Assembly: GCA_036679405.1 (NCBI GenBank)
Contig: JAVBVZ010000026.1
Span: forward strand, 1-53,627
Direction: 5' to 3'
Source of the DNA: JAEYKI01 sp036679405
GTDB lineage: Bacteria > Bacillota > Clostridia > Christensenellales > Christensenellaceae
DNA length: 53,627 bases
Position numbers and translations under genes: made by a program. Position 1 is the first letter of the stretch; each line of letters starts with the position of its first letter. This document shows, one piece after another, positions 32,468 through 40,971 of the stretch. The notes under the pieces are model-generated. The model saw only the letters and a program-made list of their open reading frames with translations. It was not told the origin of the DNA and made no database searches.

Positions 32468-33202
32468 CTACCTGTAGCGCACTTCAGCCAGAAAAAGGCC
32501 CTGCGGTTTGGCGGTAATCCCCGCCTGCCGCCGGTCACGGCTTTCCAGAATGGCGGGGATATCCTCCGCCGCCAGTTTGCCCTGTCCCACATAAATCAGC
32601 GTGCCTGCAATGATACGCACCATGTTATACAAAAAACCGTTCCCGACCACATCTATGGTGATCTCTTCTTTTCTTTTTGCAATTTTGATGCTGTATATTG
32701 TGCGGACTTTGTTTTTCATCTTAAGCTGCGCGCTGGTAAACGCGGAAAAATCATGTTCGCCCACCAGGTGGGCCGCCGCCGCGCGCATTTGCTTGACGTC
32801 CAGCAAAACAGGGACATGCATGGACCGGTTTCGCAGCAATGCGCTTGCATGCGGCGCATTGAAGATCACATACCGGTAGCATTTTCTTTTTGCGTCAAAC
32901 CTTGCATGAAAACGGTCCGCCGCTTTTGCCGATTTCCGTATCCTTATATCCGGAGGCAAAAGAGCGTTCAAGGCAAAAGAATATTTGTCCGGCGGGATTT
33001 TTGCATTCGTATCAAAATGCGCCACCTGCCCTATTGCATGCACGCCCGCATCGGTACGGCCTGCCGAATGCAATACGGTTTTTTTGCCGGTAAGGGTTAA
33101 GAGCGCCTCTTCCACCGTCTGCTGTATGCTGTTGTCCTCTCTTTGCCGCTGCCATCCGCAGTAAGCGGTGCCGTCGTATTCGATCGTCAGCCTGATCCTC
33201 AA
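32468..33202 (-). CDS. truA: tRNA pseudouridine synthase TruA (positions 38-40)
   Basis: 244 aa. The catalytic Asp lies in HSAGRTDAGVHAIGQVAHF; the N-terminal IEYDGTAYCGWQRQ and the C-terminal FLYNMVRIIAGTLIYVGQGK are family blocks. It isomerises uridines in the anticodon stem-loop of many tRNAs. The start overlaps the ecfT stop by 4 nt (ATGA-type), so it is translationally coupled as the last gene of the ECF unit. Confidence 0.97.
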   Translation of the reverse strand: MRIRLTIEYDGTAYCGWQRQREDNSIQQTVEEALLTLTGKKTVLHSAGRTDAGVHAIGQVAHFDTNAKIPPDKYSFALNALLPPDIRIRKSAKAADRFHARFDAKRKCYRYVIFNAPHASALLRNRSMHVPVLLDVKQMRAAAAHLVGEHDFSAFTSAQLKMKNKVRTIYSIKIAKRKEEITIDVVGNGFLYNMVRIIAGTLIYVGQGKLAAEDIPAILESRDRRQAGITAKPQGLFLAEVRYR

Positions 33203-33993
33203 AAAACCACCACCAGTATGAGAATCACCGCAACGGTCAGGAGCATTGCAACAAGGTCGCGCTGCGCAAACCGCAGGACCTTCATTTTGGTGCGTCCTTC
33301 CCCGCCCCGGTAACAGCGGGATTCCATGGCCAGCGCCAGTTCGTCCGCCCGTTTAAAAGCCGATATGAAAAGCGGAACCAGCAAAGGCACCATGTTTTTT
33401 GCTTTTTTGATCAGGTTGCCGGTATCAAACTCCGCGCCGCGCGCCATCTGGGCCTTCATAATGCGGTCGGCCTCTTCGGCCAACGTGGGGATAAAGCGCA
33501 GTGCAATGCTCATCATCATGGCCATTTCATGCACCGGGAATCTGATTTTTGAAAGAGGCTGCATCAGATCTTCCATTCCGTCCGTAAGCTGCATGGGCGA
33601 AGTGGTGAGCGTTAAAAGGCTGGTTGAAAAAATCAAAAAGGTGAGCCGCAATACAATCAGAAACGCCCGGTAGATGCCTTCTTCGGTCAATTTGACGGCG
33701 CCCCATTCCCAGAGCACCGTAGGACCGTTATAAAAAAATATGTTTAAAACAAACGTAAAGACAATAATAAATAAAAGCGGCCGGATACTCCGAAGTACGC
33801 TTCTTGCGCCCACCTTCGCCAGGATGGTCGCAAAGGCGATAAAAGCACCCAGCAGAATAAACCCAAAAAGGGATTCCACCATGAAGACGACCACAATAAG
33901 GGCCAGGGCAAGCACAATTTTCATTCTGGGGTCCAGGTTGTGAACGGCCGAATCTCCCGGAAAATACTGCCCCAGCGTAATATTCTTCAGCAT
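33199..33993 (-). CDS. ecfT: ECF transporter transmembrane component EcfT
   Basis: 264 aa with about six membrane helices and two coupling helices; the ARG-type motif appears in IMKAQMARGAEFDTGN. EcfT links the two ATPases to interchangeable vitamin- or metal-binding S components encoded elsewhere (group II ECF). Its start overlaps the end of ecfA2 by 7 nt. No S component is in the window. Confidence 0.95.
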   Translation of the reverse strand: MLKNITLGQYFPGDSAVHNLDPRMKIVLALALIVVVFMVESLFGFILLGAFIAFATILAKVGARSVLRSIRPLLFIIVFTFVLNIFFYNGPTVLWEWGAVKLTEEGIYRAFLIVLRLTFLIFSTSLLTLTTSPMQLTDGMEDLMQPLSKIRFPVHEMAMMMSIALRFIPTLAEEADRIMKAQMARGAEFDTGNLIKKAKNMVPLLVPLFISAFKRADELALAMESRCYRGGEGRTKMKVLRFAQRDLVAMLLTVAVILILVVVF

Positions 33994-34841
33994 GAATATA
34001 AAACCCGTTTCAATATAAATTCCTTAAGTTCTTCAAACCGTATGATGTCCGGCGGAATATCCACGCCTTTTTGCGCAAGCATATATGCCAGTTCCCGCGG
34101 TTCGCTTGCCCCAAGGCCGATTTCCCTTAAGCTTTCCAGACGGGAAAAAACCTCTTTGGGCGTTCCGTCCATCACCACTTTACTCTCGTTCATCACCAGG
34201 ATGCGGCTTGCGTATTCCGCCAGCCCGTCCATATTGTGCGAAATCATGAATATGGTCGTCCCCATTTTATTAAGGCGCGTCACAAAGTCCATAAAGCTGT
34301 CCCGCCCGGCGGGGTCCAGCCCCGCGATGGGTTCGTCCAGAATCAGAATGCCCGGCTTATTGGCCAGCACACCCGCAATAGCGACTTTTCTCTTCTGTCC
34401 GCCCGACAGTTCAAAAGGGGAAAGTTTGCCGACTTCTGCAACGTCCATCCCTACAATGGAAAGCCCCCAGGCCACCCGTTCTTTGATTTCTTCTTCGCCG
34501 AGTCCCGCTTTTTTGGGGCCGAAAGACACATCCAGCTCCACCGTTTCTTCAAACAACTGATATTCGGGATACTGAAAAACCACGCCCACCCGGCTCCTGA
34601 GCTTTTTGCGGTCGTAGTCTTTTTGGTTGATGTCTTCCCCGTCCACAAGTACGCGCCCTTCATCCGGCTTTAAAAGCCCCGCTATGGTTTGGATAAGGGT
34701 AGATTTGCCGCAGCCCGTATGGCCGATGATTCCCATGAATTCGCCGTCCTGGACGCTGAAAGAAACCCCGTCCAGGGCCGTATGCGCAAAGGGCATTCCC
34801 TTCATATAGGTAAATTTTAAGTTTTCTACAACAACGGGCAT
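33987..34841 (-). CDS. ecfA2: ECF transporter ATPase EcfA2
   Basis: 284 aa from the ATG at 34841 (a TTG at 34877 would only add sequence overlapping ecfA1). Walker A GHTGCGKST, Q-loop VFQYPEYQLFEETV, signature LSGGQKRKVAIAG, Walker B LILDEPIAGLD. The QYPEYQLFE stretch and the later HNMDGLAEYA mark the EcfA2 type. It overlaps ecfA1 by 16 nt and forms the asymmetric ATPase pair with it. Confidence 0.95.
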   Translation of the reverse strand: MPVVVENLKFTYMKGMPFAHTALDGVSFSVQDGEFMGIIGHTGCGKSTLIQTIAGLLKPDEGRVLVDGEDINQKDYDRKKLRSRVGVVFQYPEYQLFEETVELDVSFGPKKAGLGEEEIKERVAWGLSIVGMDVAEVGKLSPFELSGGQKRKVAIAGVLANKPGILILDEPIAGLDPAGRDSFMDFVTRLNKMGTTIFMISHNMDGLAEYASRILVMNESKVVMDGTPKEVFSRLESLREIGLGASEPRELAYMLAQKGVDIPPDIIRFEELKEFILKRVLYSC

Positions 34842-35659
34842 AGCTTTTCCACCAGTTCTTTGGGGGTCAGCGGGCAATCCCCCAAATCGACCCCTTTTTC
34901 TTTGAGCGCATAATACATCCGCACGGCAAAAGGCGGCGTGAGTCCCGAGGCATGCAGGGTATCTACATCCCGAAAAACCTCTCTCGGCTCTCCTTTTCCG
35001 ATGACTTTTCCGTCTTTCATAATATAAACGGTATCCGCGCCCACCGCTTCGTCCATGAAATGGGTGATAAGTACTACCGTTTTGCCATGTTTCTTGTTCA
35101 GATCACGGATCGCGCGCATGACTTCTTCACGGCCCGACGGGTCAAGCATGGCGGTAGGTTCGTCAAACACAATAATCTCGGGCAGCATGGCCAGCACGCC
35201 CGCAATGGCGACCCGCTGTTTCTGTCCGCCCGAAAGCATATGCGGCGCACGTTTTGCGAATTCCTGCATTTCCATGGCCGAAAGCGCGTCAAAAACGCGC
35301 TTTTCTATTTCTTTTTGCGGAACGCCCAGATTTTCCGGCCCAAAAGCCACATCTTCTTCCACCACCGCGGAAACGATTTGGTTGTCCGGATTCTGAAACA
35401 CCATTCCGGCGCTGCGTCGGATTTCCCAAAGAAGGTCTTCGGCGCGCGTATCCATCCCCGCCACGGTGACCGTACCTTCCCGCGGGATAAGCAGGGCGTT
35501 GATATGCTTGGCAAAAGTGGATTTACCGCTGCCGTTATGCCCGAGAATGCAAACAAACTCTCCTTTTTGCGCGGTAAAGTCGATCCCGTTTAAGGCAAAA
35601 CGGATCTCCGTCTCGGTTGTATAAGAATATTTGACATTCTCTGCGGTAATGATATCCAA
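34826..35659 (-). CDS. ecfA1: ECF transporter ATPase EcfA1
   Basis: 277 aa starting at TTG 35659, with GGGGGAGA six nt upstream. Walker A GHNGSGKST, Q-loop VFQNPDNQIVSAVVEEDVAFGPENLG, signature LSGGQKQRVAIAGVLA, Walker B IIVFDEPTAMLDPSG. First gene of ecfA1-ecfA2-ecfT-truA. No separate promoter is visible between it and the rplQ terminator, so it probably depends on read-through from the ribosomal operon. Confidence 0.95.
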   Translation of the reverse strand: MDIITAENVKYSYTTETEIRFALNGIDFTAQKGEFVCILGHNGSGKSTFAKHINALLIPREGTVTVAGMDTRAEDLLWEIRRSAGMVFQNPDNQIVSAVVEEDVAFGPENLGVPQKEIEKRVFDALSAMEMQEFAKRAPHMLSGGQKQRVAIAGVLAMLPEIIVFDEPTAMLDPSGREEVMRAIRDLNKKHGKTVVLITHFMDEAVGADTVYIMKDGKVIGKGEPREVFRDVDTLHASGLTPPFAVRMYYALKEKGVDLGDCPLTPKELVEKLCPLL

Positions 35660-35731
35660 CTTTGATCTCCCCCGGGCCTAAGAGTAACCGATACCCCGAA
35701 AGGCCATGCGGCTTTCCGGAGGCCCTATAAC

Positions 35732-35760
35732 AAAAAAGGCTATGGAACACCCCACAGCCT
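35732..35760 (-). terminator. Terminator after rplQ
   Basis: AGGCTGTGG / CCATAGCCT (one G-T pair) with a TTTTTT run on the minus strand, 19 nt after the rplQ stop. It would end or trim the ribosomal superoperon before the ECF genes. Confidence 0.75.
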
Positions 35761-35778
35761 CCGCTTTTGCCTTGATGC

Positions 35779-36279
35779 TTAAACCAGCTCCAAGATGACG
35801 ACCTCGGCAGCATCGCCGCGCCTGGGTCCTTTTTTAAGGATACGGGTATACCCGCCGCCCTGTCCGAGCTCTTTTGCACGTTTGTCATACTTGGGCGCAA
35901 TCTCCCGGAAAAGTTTTTCTACGACCGGGTGTTTGTTGTCCTTGGTGCGCTGCTGGTATTCGTATTTGCTTTCCTTGTCTTTTTTTGTCTCAGGAAAATC
36001 ATAAAGATATTCCATGATGAGACGCCGGGCCGCAAGCTTTGACGGCGCGTCGTTTACAAATTCGGTCTTCTCTTTGTCTTCGCCCGCTTCTTTGGTCACG
36101 GCGACCGTGTTTTCATATTCCCTGATGGCACGGGTGATAATTTTTTCTGCAATAGGCCGCACCTGCTTTGCGCGTGCGAGCGTGGTTTCTATCCTGCCGT
36201 TCCAAATGAGGGAAGTAACCAGGCCACGCAAAAGCGCTTTTCTTTCTGCGCTCGGCCTGCTGAGTTTATTCATAGCCAC
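35779..36279 (-). CDS. rplQ: 50S ribosomal protein L17 (long form)
   Basis: 166 aa, probably from GTG 36279 (GGAGGG eight nt upstream). KLSRPSAERKALLRGLVTSLI and the end GDAAEVVILELV fit L17. It is about 45-50 residues longer than Bacillus L17 (about 120 aa) because of a charged insertion around residues 60-110 (EAGEDKEKTEF..., ETKKDKESKYEYQQRTKDN). Last gene of the alpha operon. Confidence 0.95.
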   Translation of the reverse strand: MAMNKLSRPSAERKALLRGLVTSLIWNGRIETTLARAKQVRPIAEKIITRAIREYENTVAVTKEAGEDKEKTEFVNDAPSKLAARRLIMEYLYDFPETKKDKESKYEYQQRTKDNKHPVVEKLFREIAPKYDKRAKELGQGGGYTRILKKGPRRGDAAEVVILELV

Positions 36280-36297
36280 TTAAAAAGCCCTCCGTTT

Positions 36298-37242
36298 CTA
36301 ATCATTCAGCCGCAGACTAAGCCCGAGGCCTTCCAGTTTTTGTTGCACTTCTTCCAGTGATTTTTTGCCCAGATTGCGCACTTTCATCATTTCTTCTTCG
36401 TCGCGCTGTATGAGCTCCTGGACCGTGTTGATTCCTGCCCGCTTCAGGCAGTTATAGGAACGTACCGAGAGATCAAGTTCTTCTATCGTAATCTCCAGAA
36501 TCTTTTCCTTTTTGTCTTCTTCCTTCTCAACCATGATCTCCACATCGTTTACATGCTCGGTCAGGTTGATGAACTGCGCTAAGTATTCGCTTAAGATCTT
36601 TGCGGAAAGCGACGTGGCTTCGTCCGCGCTGATAGATCCGTTTGTCCAGACTTCCAGCGTCAGTTTGTCAAAATCGGTGATCTGCCCTACACGGGTGTTT
36701 TCCACCGCAAAATTAACTTTTGTTACAGGCGTGAACAGCGAATCCATCGGGATCACGCCAATGGGCATGTTGGGCATCTTGTTCTTTTCCGCCAACACAT
36801 ACCCTCTGCCTTTTTTAAGTGCGATCTCCATGTACAAAGTCGCGCCAGGCTCCAACGTGGCAATCACCAGGTCCGGATTGATGATCTCAACTTCCGAATC
36901 CGCTTCAATATCCGATGCATGAATCACGCCCGGGCCCTTTGCGTTCAGAATAACCGTTTTCTCAGCATCCGTGTACAGTTTTGCACACAGGCTTTTCAGG
37001 TTTAAAATAATATTGATTACATCTTCTTTGACGCCGGGAATGGTAGCAAATTCATGCAGCACCCCGTCAATCTTTACGCTGGTGACGGCAACGCCCGGAA
37101 GGCAGGACAGCAGCACACGCCGGATGGAATTTCCAAGCGTAGTGCCAAAGCCCCTCTCCAAAGGCTCCATCACAAACTTTGCATATGTTTTATCTTCGTT
37201 ATGTTCTACGCACTCAATTTTAGGTCTTTCTATTTCTAGCAT
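36298..37242 (-). CDS. rpoA: RNA polymerase alpha subunit
   Basis: 314 aa. The N-terminal assembly domain (about 1-230) contains LERGFGTTLGNSIRRVLLS; the C-terminal domain (about 250-314) has the helix-hairpin-helix region VRSYNCLKRAGINTVQELIQ that binds UP elements and activators. Full length, in its usual place between rpsD and rplQ. Confidence 0.98.
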   Translation of the reverse strand: MLEIERPKIECVEHNEDKTYAKFVMEPLERGFGTTLGNSIRRVLLSCLPGVAVTSVKIDGVLHEFATIPGVKEDVINIILNLKSLCAKLYTDAEKTVILNAKGPGVIHASDIEADSEVEIINPDLVIATLEPGATLYMEIALKKGRGYVLAEKNKMPNMPIGVIPMDSLFTPVTKVNFAVENTRVGQITDFDKLTLEVWTNGSISADEATSLSAKILSEYLAQFINLTEHVNDVEIMVEKEEDKKEKILEITIEELDLSVRSYNCLKRAGINTVQELIQRDEEEMMKVRNLGKKSLEEVQQKLEGLGLSLRLND

Positions 37243-37276
37243 CTTTCACCCTCCTTAGGGACTCAACTCGCTATGC

Positions 37277-37900
37277 TTACTTAGAATAGAGCTCTACGAT
37301 CAAGTGTTCTTCTATGGTGAGGTCGATATCCTCGCGGTCGGGCAGCGCAAGCACTTTACCCGTAAGCGTCGAAAGATCGAACTCCAGCCACTTGGGCATC
37401 GTTTTCTCTCCCGCTTCTTTCAAGTTTTTGAAATATTCCTTGGATGCGCTGCGCTCGCAAACGGTAATAACTTCGCCTTCCTTAACAATATAGGAAGGGA
37501 TGTCCACTTTTTTGCCGTTAACCAACACATGGCCGTGTGTAACCATCTGCCTGGCCTGTGCGCGCGAATCGCCGATCCCAAGACGGAAACAGGTGTTATC
37601 CAGCCTGCGCTCCAAAAGGGAGAGCAGGTTTTCACCGGTAATCCCCTTCATTTTCTCAGCCATTTCAAAATATTTATGGAACTGGGACTCCAAAACGCCG
37701 TAAGCGCGTTTCACCTTCTGCTTTTCACGAAGCTGGGTGCCGTACTCGGACATTTTACGCCTGGATTGTCCATGCTGGCCGGGCGGTACCTGCCGCTTTG
37801 TCACCGCACATTTGCCGGAATAGCAACGGTCGCCCTTCAAAAAGAGCTTTGCCCCTTCCCGGCGGCATAAGCGGCATACTGATTCTGTATATCTAGCCAT
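37277..37900 (-). CDS. rpsD: 30S ribosomal protein S4 (zinc form)
   Basis: 207 aa. Cysteines C9, C12, C26 and C31 form the zinc site of the C+ version, followed by the S4 RNA-binding domain (LDNTCFRLGIGDSRAQARQM). S4 nucleates 30S assembly and represses its own synthesis in several bacteria. Placed between rpsK and rpoA. Confidence 0.98.
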   Translation of the reverse strand: MARYTESVCRLCRREGAKLFLKGDRCYSGKCAVTKRQVPPGQHGQSRRKMSEYGTQLREKQKVKRAYGVLESQFHKYFEMAEKMKGITGENLLSLLERRLDNTCFRLGIGDSRAQARQMVTHGHVLVNGKKVDIPSYIVKEGEVITVCERSASKEYFKNLKEAGEKTMPKWLEFDLSTLTGKVLALPDREDIDLTIEEHLIVELYSK

Positions 37901-37915
37901 TTGCTTAAAACCTCC

Positions 37916-38314
37916 TTACACCCTTCTGCGTTTGGGCGGTCTGCACCCGTTATGCGGAATGGGCGTAACGTCCTTGATAAGGCTTACGTCCAGCCCGGCT
38001 ACCTGCAGTGCGCGGATCGCGGCTTCACGTCCCGATCCCGGACCTTTTACAAACACTTCCACTGTTTTAAGACCATGCTCCATAGCTGCCCGCGCGGCGG
38101 TTTCTGCCGCAACCTGCGCAGCATACGGCGTGCTCTTTCTGGAACCGCGGAAACCCATCGCCCCGCTGGACGACTGGGACAGCGCATTTCCCTGCATATC
38201 CGTCATGGTCACCAGGGTGTTGTTGAAAGAAGAACGGATGTGCGCCTGGCCTTTTTCAATATTTTTCTTTTCTCTGCGTTTTCTGGTTGTTTTTTTACCT
38301 TTCGGTGCTGCCAT
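37916..38314 (-). CDS. rpsK: 30S ribosomal protein S11
   Basis: 132 aa. GSGREAAIRALQVAGLDVSL and the basic end NGCRPPKRRRV are the family signatures. It forms part of the mRNA exit channel of the 30S platform. Confidence 0.98.
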   Translation of the reverse strand: MAAPKGKKTTRKRREKKNIEKGQAHIRSSFNNTLVTMTDMQGNALSQSSSGAMGFRGSRKSTPYAAQVAAETAARAAMEHGLKTVEVFVKGPGSGREAAIRALQVAGLDVSLIKDVTPIPHNGCRPPKRRRV

Positions 38315-38331
38315 ATCTCGCTACCTCCTTC

Positions 38332-38700
38332 TTACTTCTTTCTGCCCGCAACCGTACGCTTCGGGCCTTTGCGTGTACGCGCGTTCTGCTTGGTGCTCTG
38401 ACCGCGTACAGGCAGCCCGCGACGATGGCGGATGCCTCTATAACAACCGATCTCCATAAGCCGTTTGATATTCATAGATACCTCACGGCGAAGATCGCCT
38501 TCAACTTTTACATTCTTATCAATATATTCCCGCAGTTTGCCCACATCGGCCTCGGAAAGATCCCGCACGCGGATGTCCGGATCGACTCCGGTCTCGGACA
38601 ATATTTTTTGGGAAACGCTCAGGCCAATACCATAGATATAGGTAAGGCCTATTTCAACGCGCTTTTCTCTGGGCAAATCTACGCCAGCGATACGTGCCAT
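38332..38700 (-). CDS. rpsM: 30S ribosomal protein S13
   Basis: 122 aa. Starts MARIAGVDLPREKRVEIGLTYIYGIG and ends in the basic TRKGPKRTVAGRKK tail that reaches the P site. GGAGGTG lies upstream. An unusually long 172-nt spacer with two hairpins precedes it (38701-38872). Confidence 0.98.
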   Translation of the reverse strand: MARIAGVDLPREKRVEIGLTYIYGIGLSVSQKILSETGVDPDIRVRDLSEADVGKLREYIDKNVKVEGDLRREVSMNIKRLMEIGCYRGIRHRRGLPVRGQSTKQNARTRKGPKRTVAGRKK

Positions 38701-38730
38701 ATTTTTTTAAACACCTCCGATAAGTTTTTG

Positions 38731-38839
38731 CCGGCCTGATATATGCGGCCGGTCAGCAGCTTTATTTTTATATAAACCATCCAAGATGCCTGTCGCGAAA
38801 ATACGGTAACACACCCAAAACGGGCTGTTCCGTACAGCC
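38731..38839 (-). promoter_or_regulatory. Two hairpins in the rpmJ-rpsM spacer
   Basis: CCGGCC/GGCCGG (38731-38752) and GGCTGT/ACAGCC (38823-38839), the latter followed on the minus strand by TTTTGGG. Other intergenic gaps in this operon are 10-40 nt, so this spacer stands out and may be a regulatory leader or processing site for rpsM onward. Confidence 0.4.
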
Positions 38840-38872
38840 GCTTCGCGCCGCATCTCTCCTGAGTTTGTATGC

Positions 38873-38986
38873 TTATCCCTGTTTTTGCTTATGCTTTGCA
38901 TTTTGGCAGATCACCATGACCTTGCCTTTTCTTCTTATTATTTTGCATTTTTCGCAAATCGGTTTTACCGACGGCCTAACTTTCAT
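38873..38986 (-). CDS. rpmJ: 50S ribosomal protein L36
   Basis: 37 aa: MKVRPSVKPICEKCKIIRRK, then GKVMVICQNAKHKQKQG. Zinc ligands C11, C14, C27 and H32 are all present (C+ form). GGAGGA lies upstream. It sits between infA and rpsM as in most Firmicutes. Confidence 0.97.
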   Translation of the reverse strand: MKVRPSVKPICEKCKIIRRKGKVMVICQNAKHKQKQG

Positions 38987-39049
38987 AGCCTTTTCTTCCT
39001 CCTTTTTTGCGTACCCATCTATTTTAATGGAAACAGCCTATAAAATCAA

Positions 39050-39271
39050 CTAATTTTTGCCTCTCCACGTGATCCGCCCCTTGGACAGGTCGTAGGGAGA
39101 AAGCTCCACCGTTACCTTGTCTCCAGGCAGTATTCGGATGTAATGCATTCTCAGTTTTCCGGAAATATGCGCTAAAATCTTGTGCCCATTTTCCAGTTCC
39201 ACTTCAAACGTTGCATTCGGATAAGTATCTGTAACAACACCTTCCACTTCAACTACATCGCTTTTCGACAA
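39050..39271 (-). CDS. infA: Translation initiation factor IF-1
   Basis: 73 aa OB-fold protein: VEVEGVVTDTYPNATFEVEL, HISGKLRMHYIRILPGDKV and ITWRGKN. It binds the 30S A site during initiation. It starts here with SKSDVVEVEG, like other Firmicutes. Confidence 0.98.
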   Translation of the reverse strand: MSKSDVVEVEGVVTDTYPNATFEVELENGHKILAHISGKLRMHYIRILPGDKVTVELSPYDLSKGRITWRGKN

Positions 39272-39285
39272 TCCGACTCCTCCTT

Positions 39286-39570
39286 TTACTCTCCGGCGCC
39301 CGCTGTAAGTATATTCTTCAGTGCGCTTCTGATTTCGGCATCAAATACCTTTTTTCCTTCTATCAGTTTATTCCCGATACCCTCAAGGGTATGCGGTGTT
39401 TGCGCAACGTGCTTTGCTTTTTTCTTCTTGGGCTTTGCAAGCCGCCGCAGATTTCCATCCGCCAGATATACGTAGTCTTCACCCTCGGACCCGACAACCA
39501 AAAAATACTTTCCGCTGTCGCGTCCTGCTTTGGAAATGACCACGCTGCCCGGCATTAGTGCATTTGCCAT
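39286..39570 (-). CDS. KOW-domain RNA-binding protein (L14e-like)
   Basis: 94 aa. The N-terminal part has a KOW motif (GSVVISKAGRDSGKYFLVVG), followed by a lysine cluster (KPKKKKAK) and a helical C-terminus. Small KOW proteins in this exact position between map and infA are common in Clostridia; the role is probably ribosome-associated but not established. AGGAGG lies 10 nt before the ATG. Confidence 0.85.
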   Translation of the reverse strand: MANALMPGSVVISKAGRDSGKYFLVVGSEGEDYVYLADGNLRRLAKPKKKKAKHVAQTPHTLEGIGNKLIEGKKVFDAEIRSALKNILTAGAGE

Positions 39571-39584
39571 CAGCTTTCAGCCTC

Positions 39585-40331
39585 CTAAATCATGGTCAGA
39601 ACAAAAGGCTCGCCATCCGTAATGGCAACGGTGTTTTCATAATGCGCGGACAGGCTTCCGTCCGCCGTTTCCACCGTCCAACCGTCGGGAAGCCAGATAA
39701 CCTCGGGTTTCCCTATGTTGACCATGGGCTCGATCGCCAGCGTCATGCCCGGTTTTAAAACCGGACCGCGCCTTGAATTTGAGAAATTCGGAATGTCCGG
39801 CGGCTCGTGCAGCTCCCGGCCGATCCCGTGGCCCACAAGTTCCCGGACCACCGTATAGCCCGCCGCCCGCACCGTAAATTCAACGGACTGCGAAACATCG
39901 TTTAAGCGGTTGCCCTTCCTTGCGTTTTCGATCCCGGCAAAAAAGCTTTTTTCCGTGACCTCGATCAGCCTCTGCGCGGCCGGGGTTATTTTTCCCACCG
40001 GTACCGTGCGTGCCATGTCCGAATGATATCCCCTAAGCTTCACACCCAGGTCGATACTTAAAATATCGCCTTCTAAAAGAACTCTGCTGCCCGGGATACC
40101 GTGCACCACCTGGTTGTTTACCGAGGTGCATATACTGGCGGGATAGCCCCTGTAATTTTTAAAGGAAGGCTCGCCGCCGGCTTTGCGGATTTTCTCTTCA
40201 GCCATTTTGTCCAGTTCCCGGGTCGTTACGCCCGGGCGGACGGCTTGCATAACCTCGTTCATGCATTCGGCGGCTGCAACGCCGCTTTCACGCATTCTCT
40301 CGATTTCCGCGCTTGTTTTTATTTCAACCAT
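39585..40331 (-). CDS. map: Methionine aminopeptidase, type I
   Basis: 248 aa. Metal ligands are recognisable in SIDLGVKLRGYHSDMARTVPVG (two Asp), GHGIGRELHEPPDIPN (His), MTLAIEPMV (Glu) and the final GSLSAHYENTVAITD (Glu). It removes the first Met from nascent proteins, including GlmS in this window. Lies between adk and the KOW gene. Confidence 0.98.
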   Translation of the reverse strand: MVEIKTSAEIERMRESGVAAAECMNEVMQAVRPGVTTRELDKMAEEKIRKAGGEPSFKNYRGYPASICTSVNNQVVHGIPGSRVLLEGDILSIDLGVKLRGYHSDMARTVPVGKITPAAQRLIEVTEKSFFAGIENARKGNRLNDVSQSVEFTVRAAGYTVVRELVGHGIGRELHEPPDIPNFSNSRRGPVLKPGMTLAIEPMVNIGKPEVIWLPDGWTVETADGSLSAHYENTVAITDGEPFVLTMI

Positions 40332-40336
40332 TCAAA

Positions 40337-40960
40337 TCACAGGCTTTCTATGATTGCTATGATCTGGGCCGCTTCTTCATCGATCGGCAGGGATGCGTCC
40401 ACATGATAGAGGATCCCTTTCTTGTCATAAAAATCGATCAACGGCTCGGTCTGCGTTAAATAAACGGAAAAGCGCTGGCGCACTGTTTCCTCTTTGTCAT
40501 CCGGGCGGATATACACCGCGCCGCCGCATTTTTCGCATGTATCGCCCCGCAGGGTTTTTACGCTGTATACCGCGCCGCAGTCTTTACAGATGCGCCTGGA
40601 AGAGATGCGGTCCACAATCATATCTTCGCTCGCATCAAGCGTGATGCATGCATTGATATCTGCAATGTCCGAAAGCGCTTCCGCCTGGGCCACCGTACGG
40701 GGAAATCCGTCCAGCAGCACGCCGTTTGCCGCGTCTTTCATTGTGAAACGCTTTTTCATCATGGAGATGATCACATCGTCCGGTACCAGTGCGCCCTTGT
40801 CGATATAACCCTTGGCAAGGTTGCCGAGTTCGCTGCCCACTTTGATCTCTGCGCGCAGAATGTCGCCCGTAGATATGTGCGCAAGGCTGAATTTTTCTTT
40901 CACGCGCTCCGCCATTGTGCCTTTTCCGGCCCCCGGAGGTCCGAGTAAAATAATATTCAT
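40337..40960 (-). CDS. adk: Adenylate kinase (zinc lid)
   Basis: 207 aa. P-loop GPPGAGKGT at 7-15, LLDGFPRT at about 83-90, and a long lid domain with C125, C128, C142 and C145 that binds zinc, typical of Gram-positive enzymes. Converts ATP + AMP to two ADP. Follows secY as in most Firmicutes. Confidence 0.98.
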   Translation of the reverse strand: MNIILLGPPGAGKGTMAERVKEKFSLAHISTGDILRAEIKVGSELGNLAKGYIDKGALVPDDVIISMMKKRFTMKDAANGVLLDGFPRTVAQAEALSDIADINACITLDASEDMIVDRISSRRICKDCGAVYSVKTLRGDTCEKCGGAVYIRPDDKEETVRQRFSVYLTQTEPLIDFYDKKGILYHVDASLPIDEEAAQIIAIIESL

Positions 40961-40971
40961 TTCTCTCCCCC

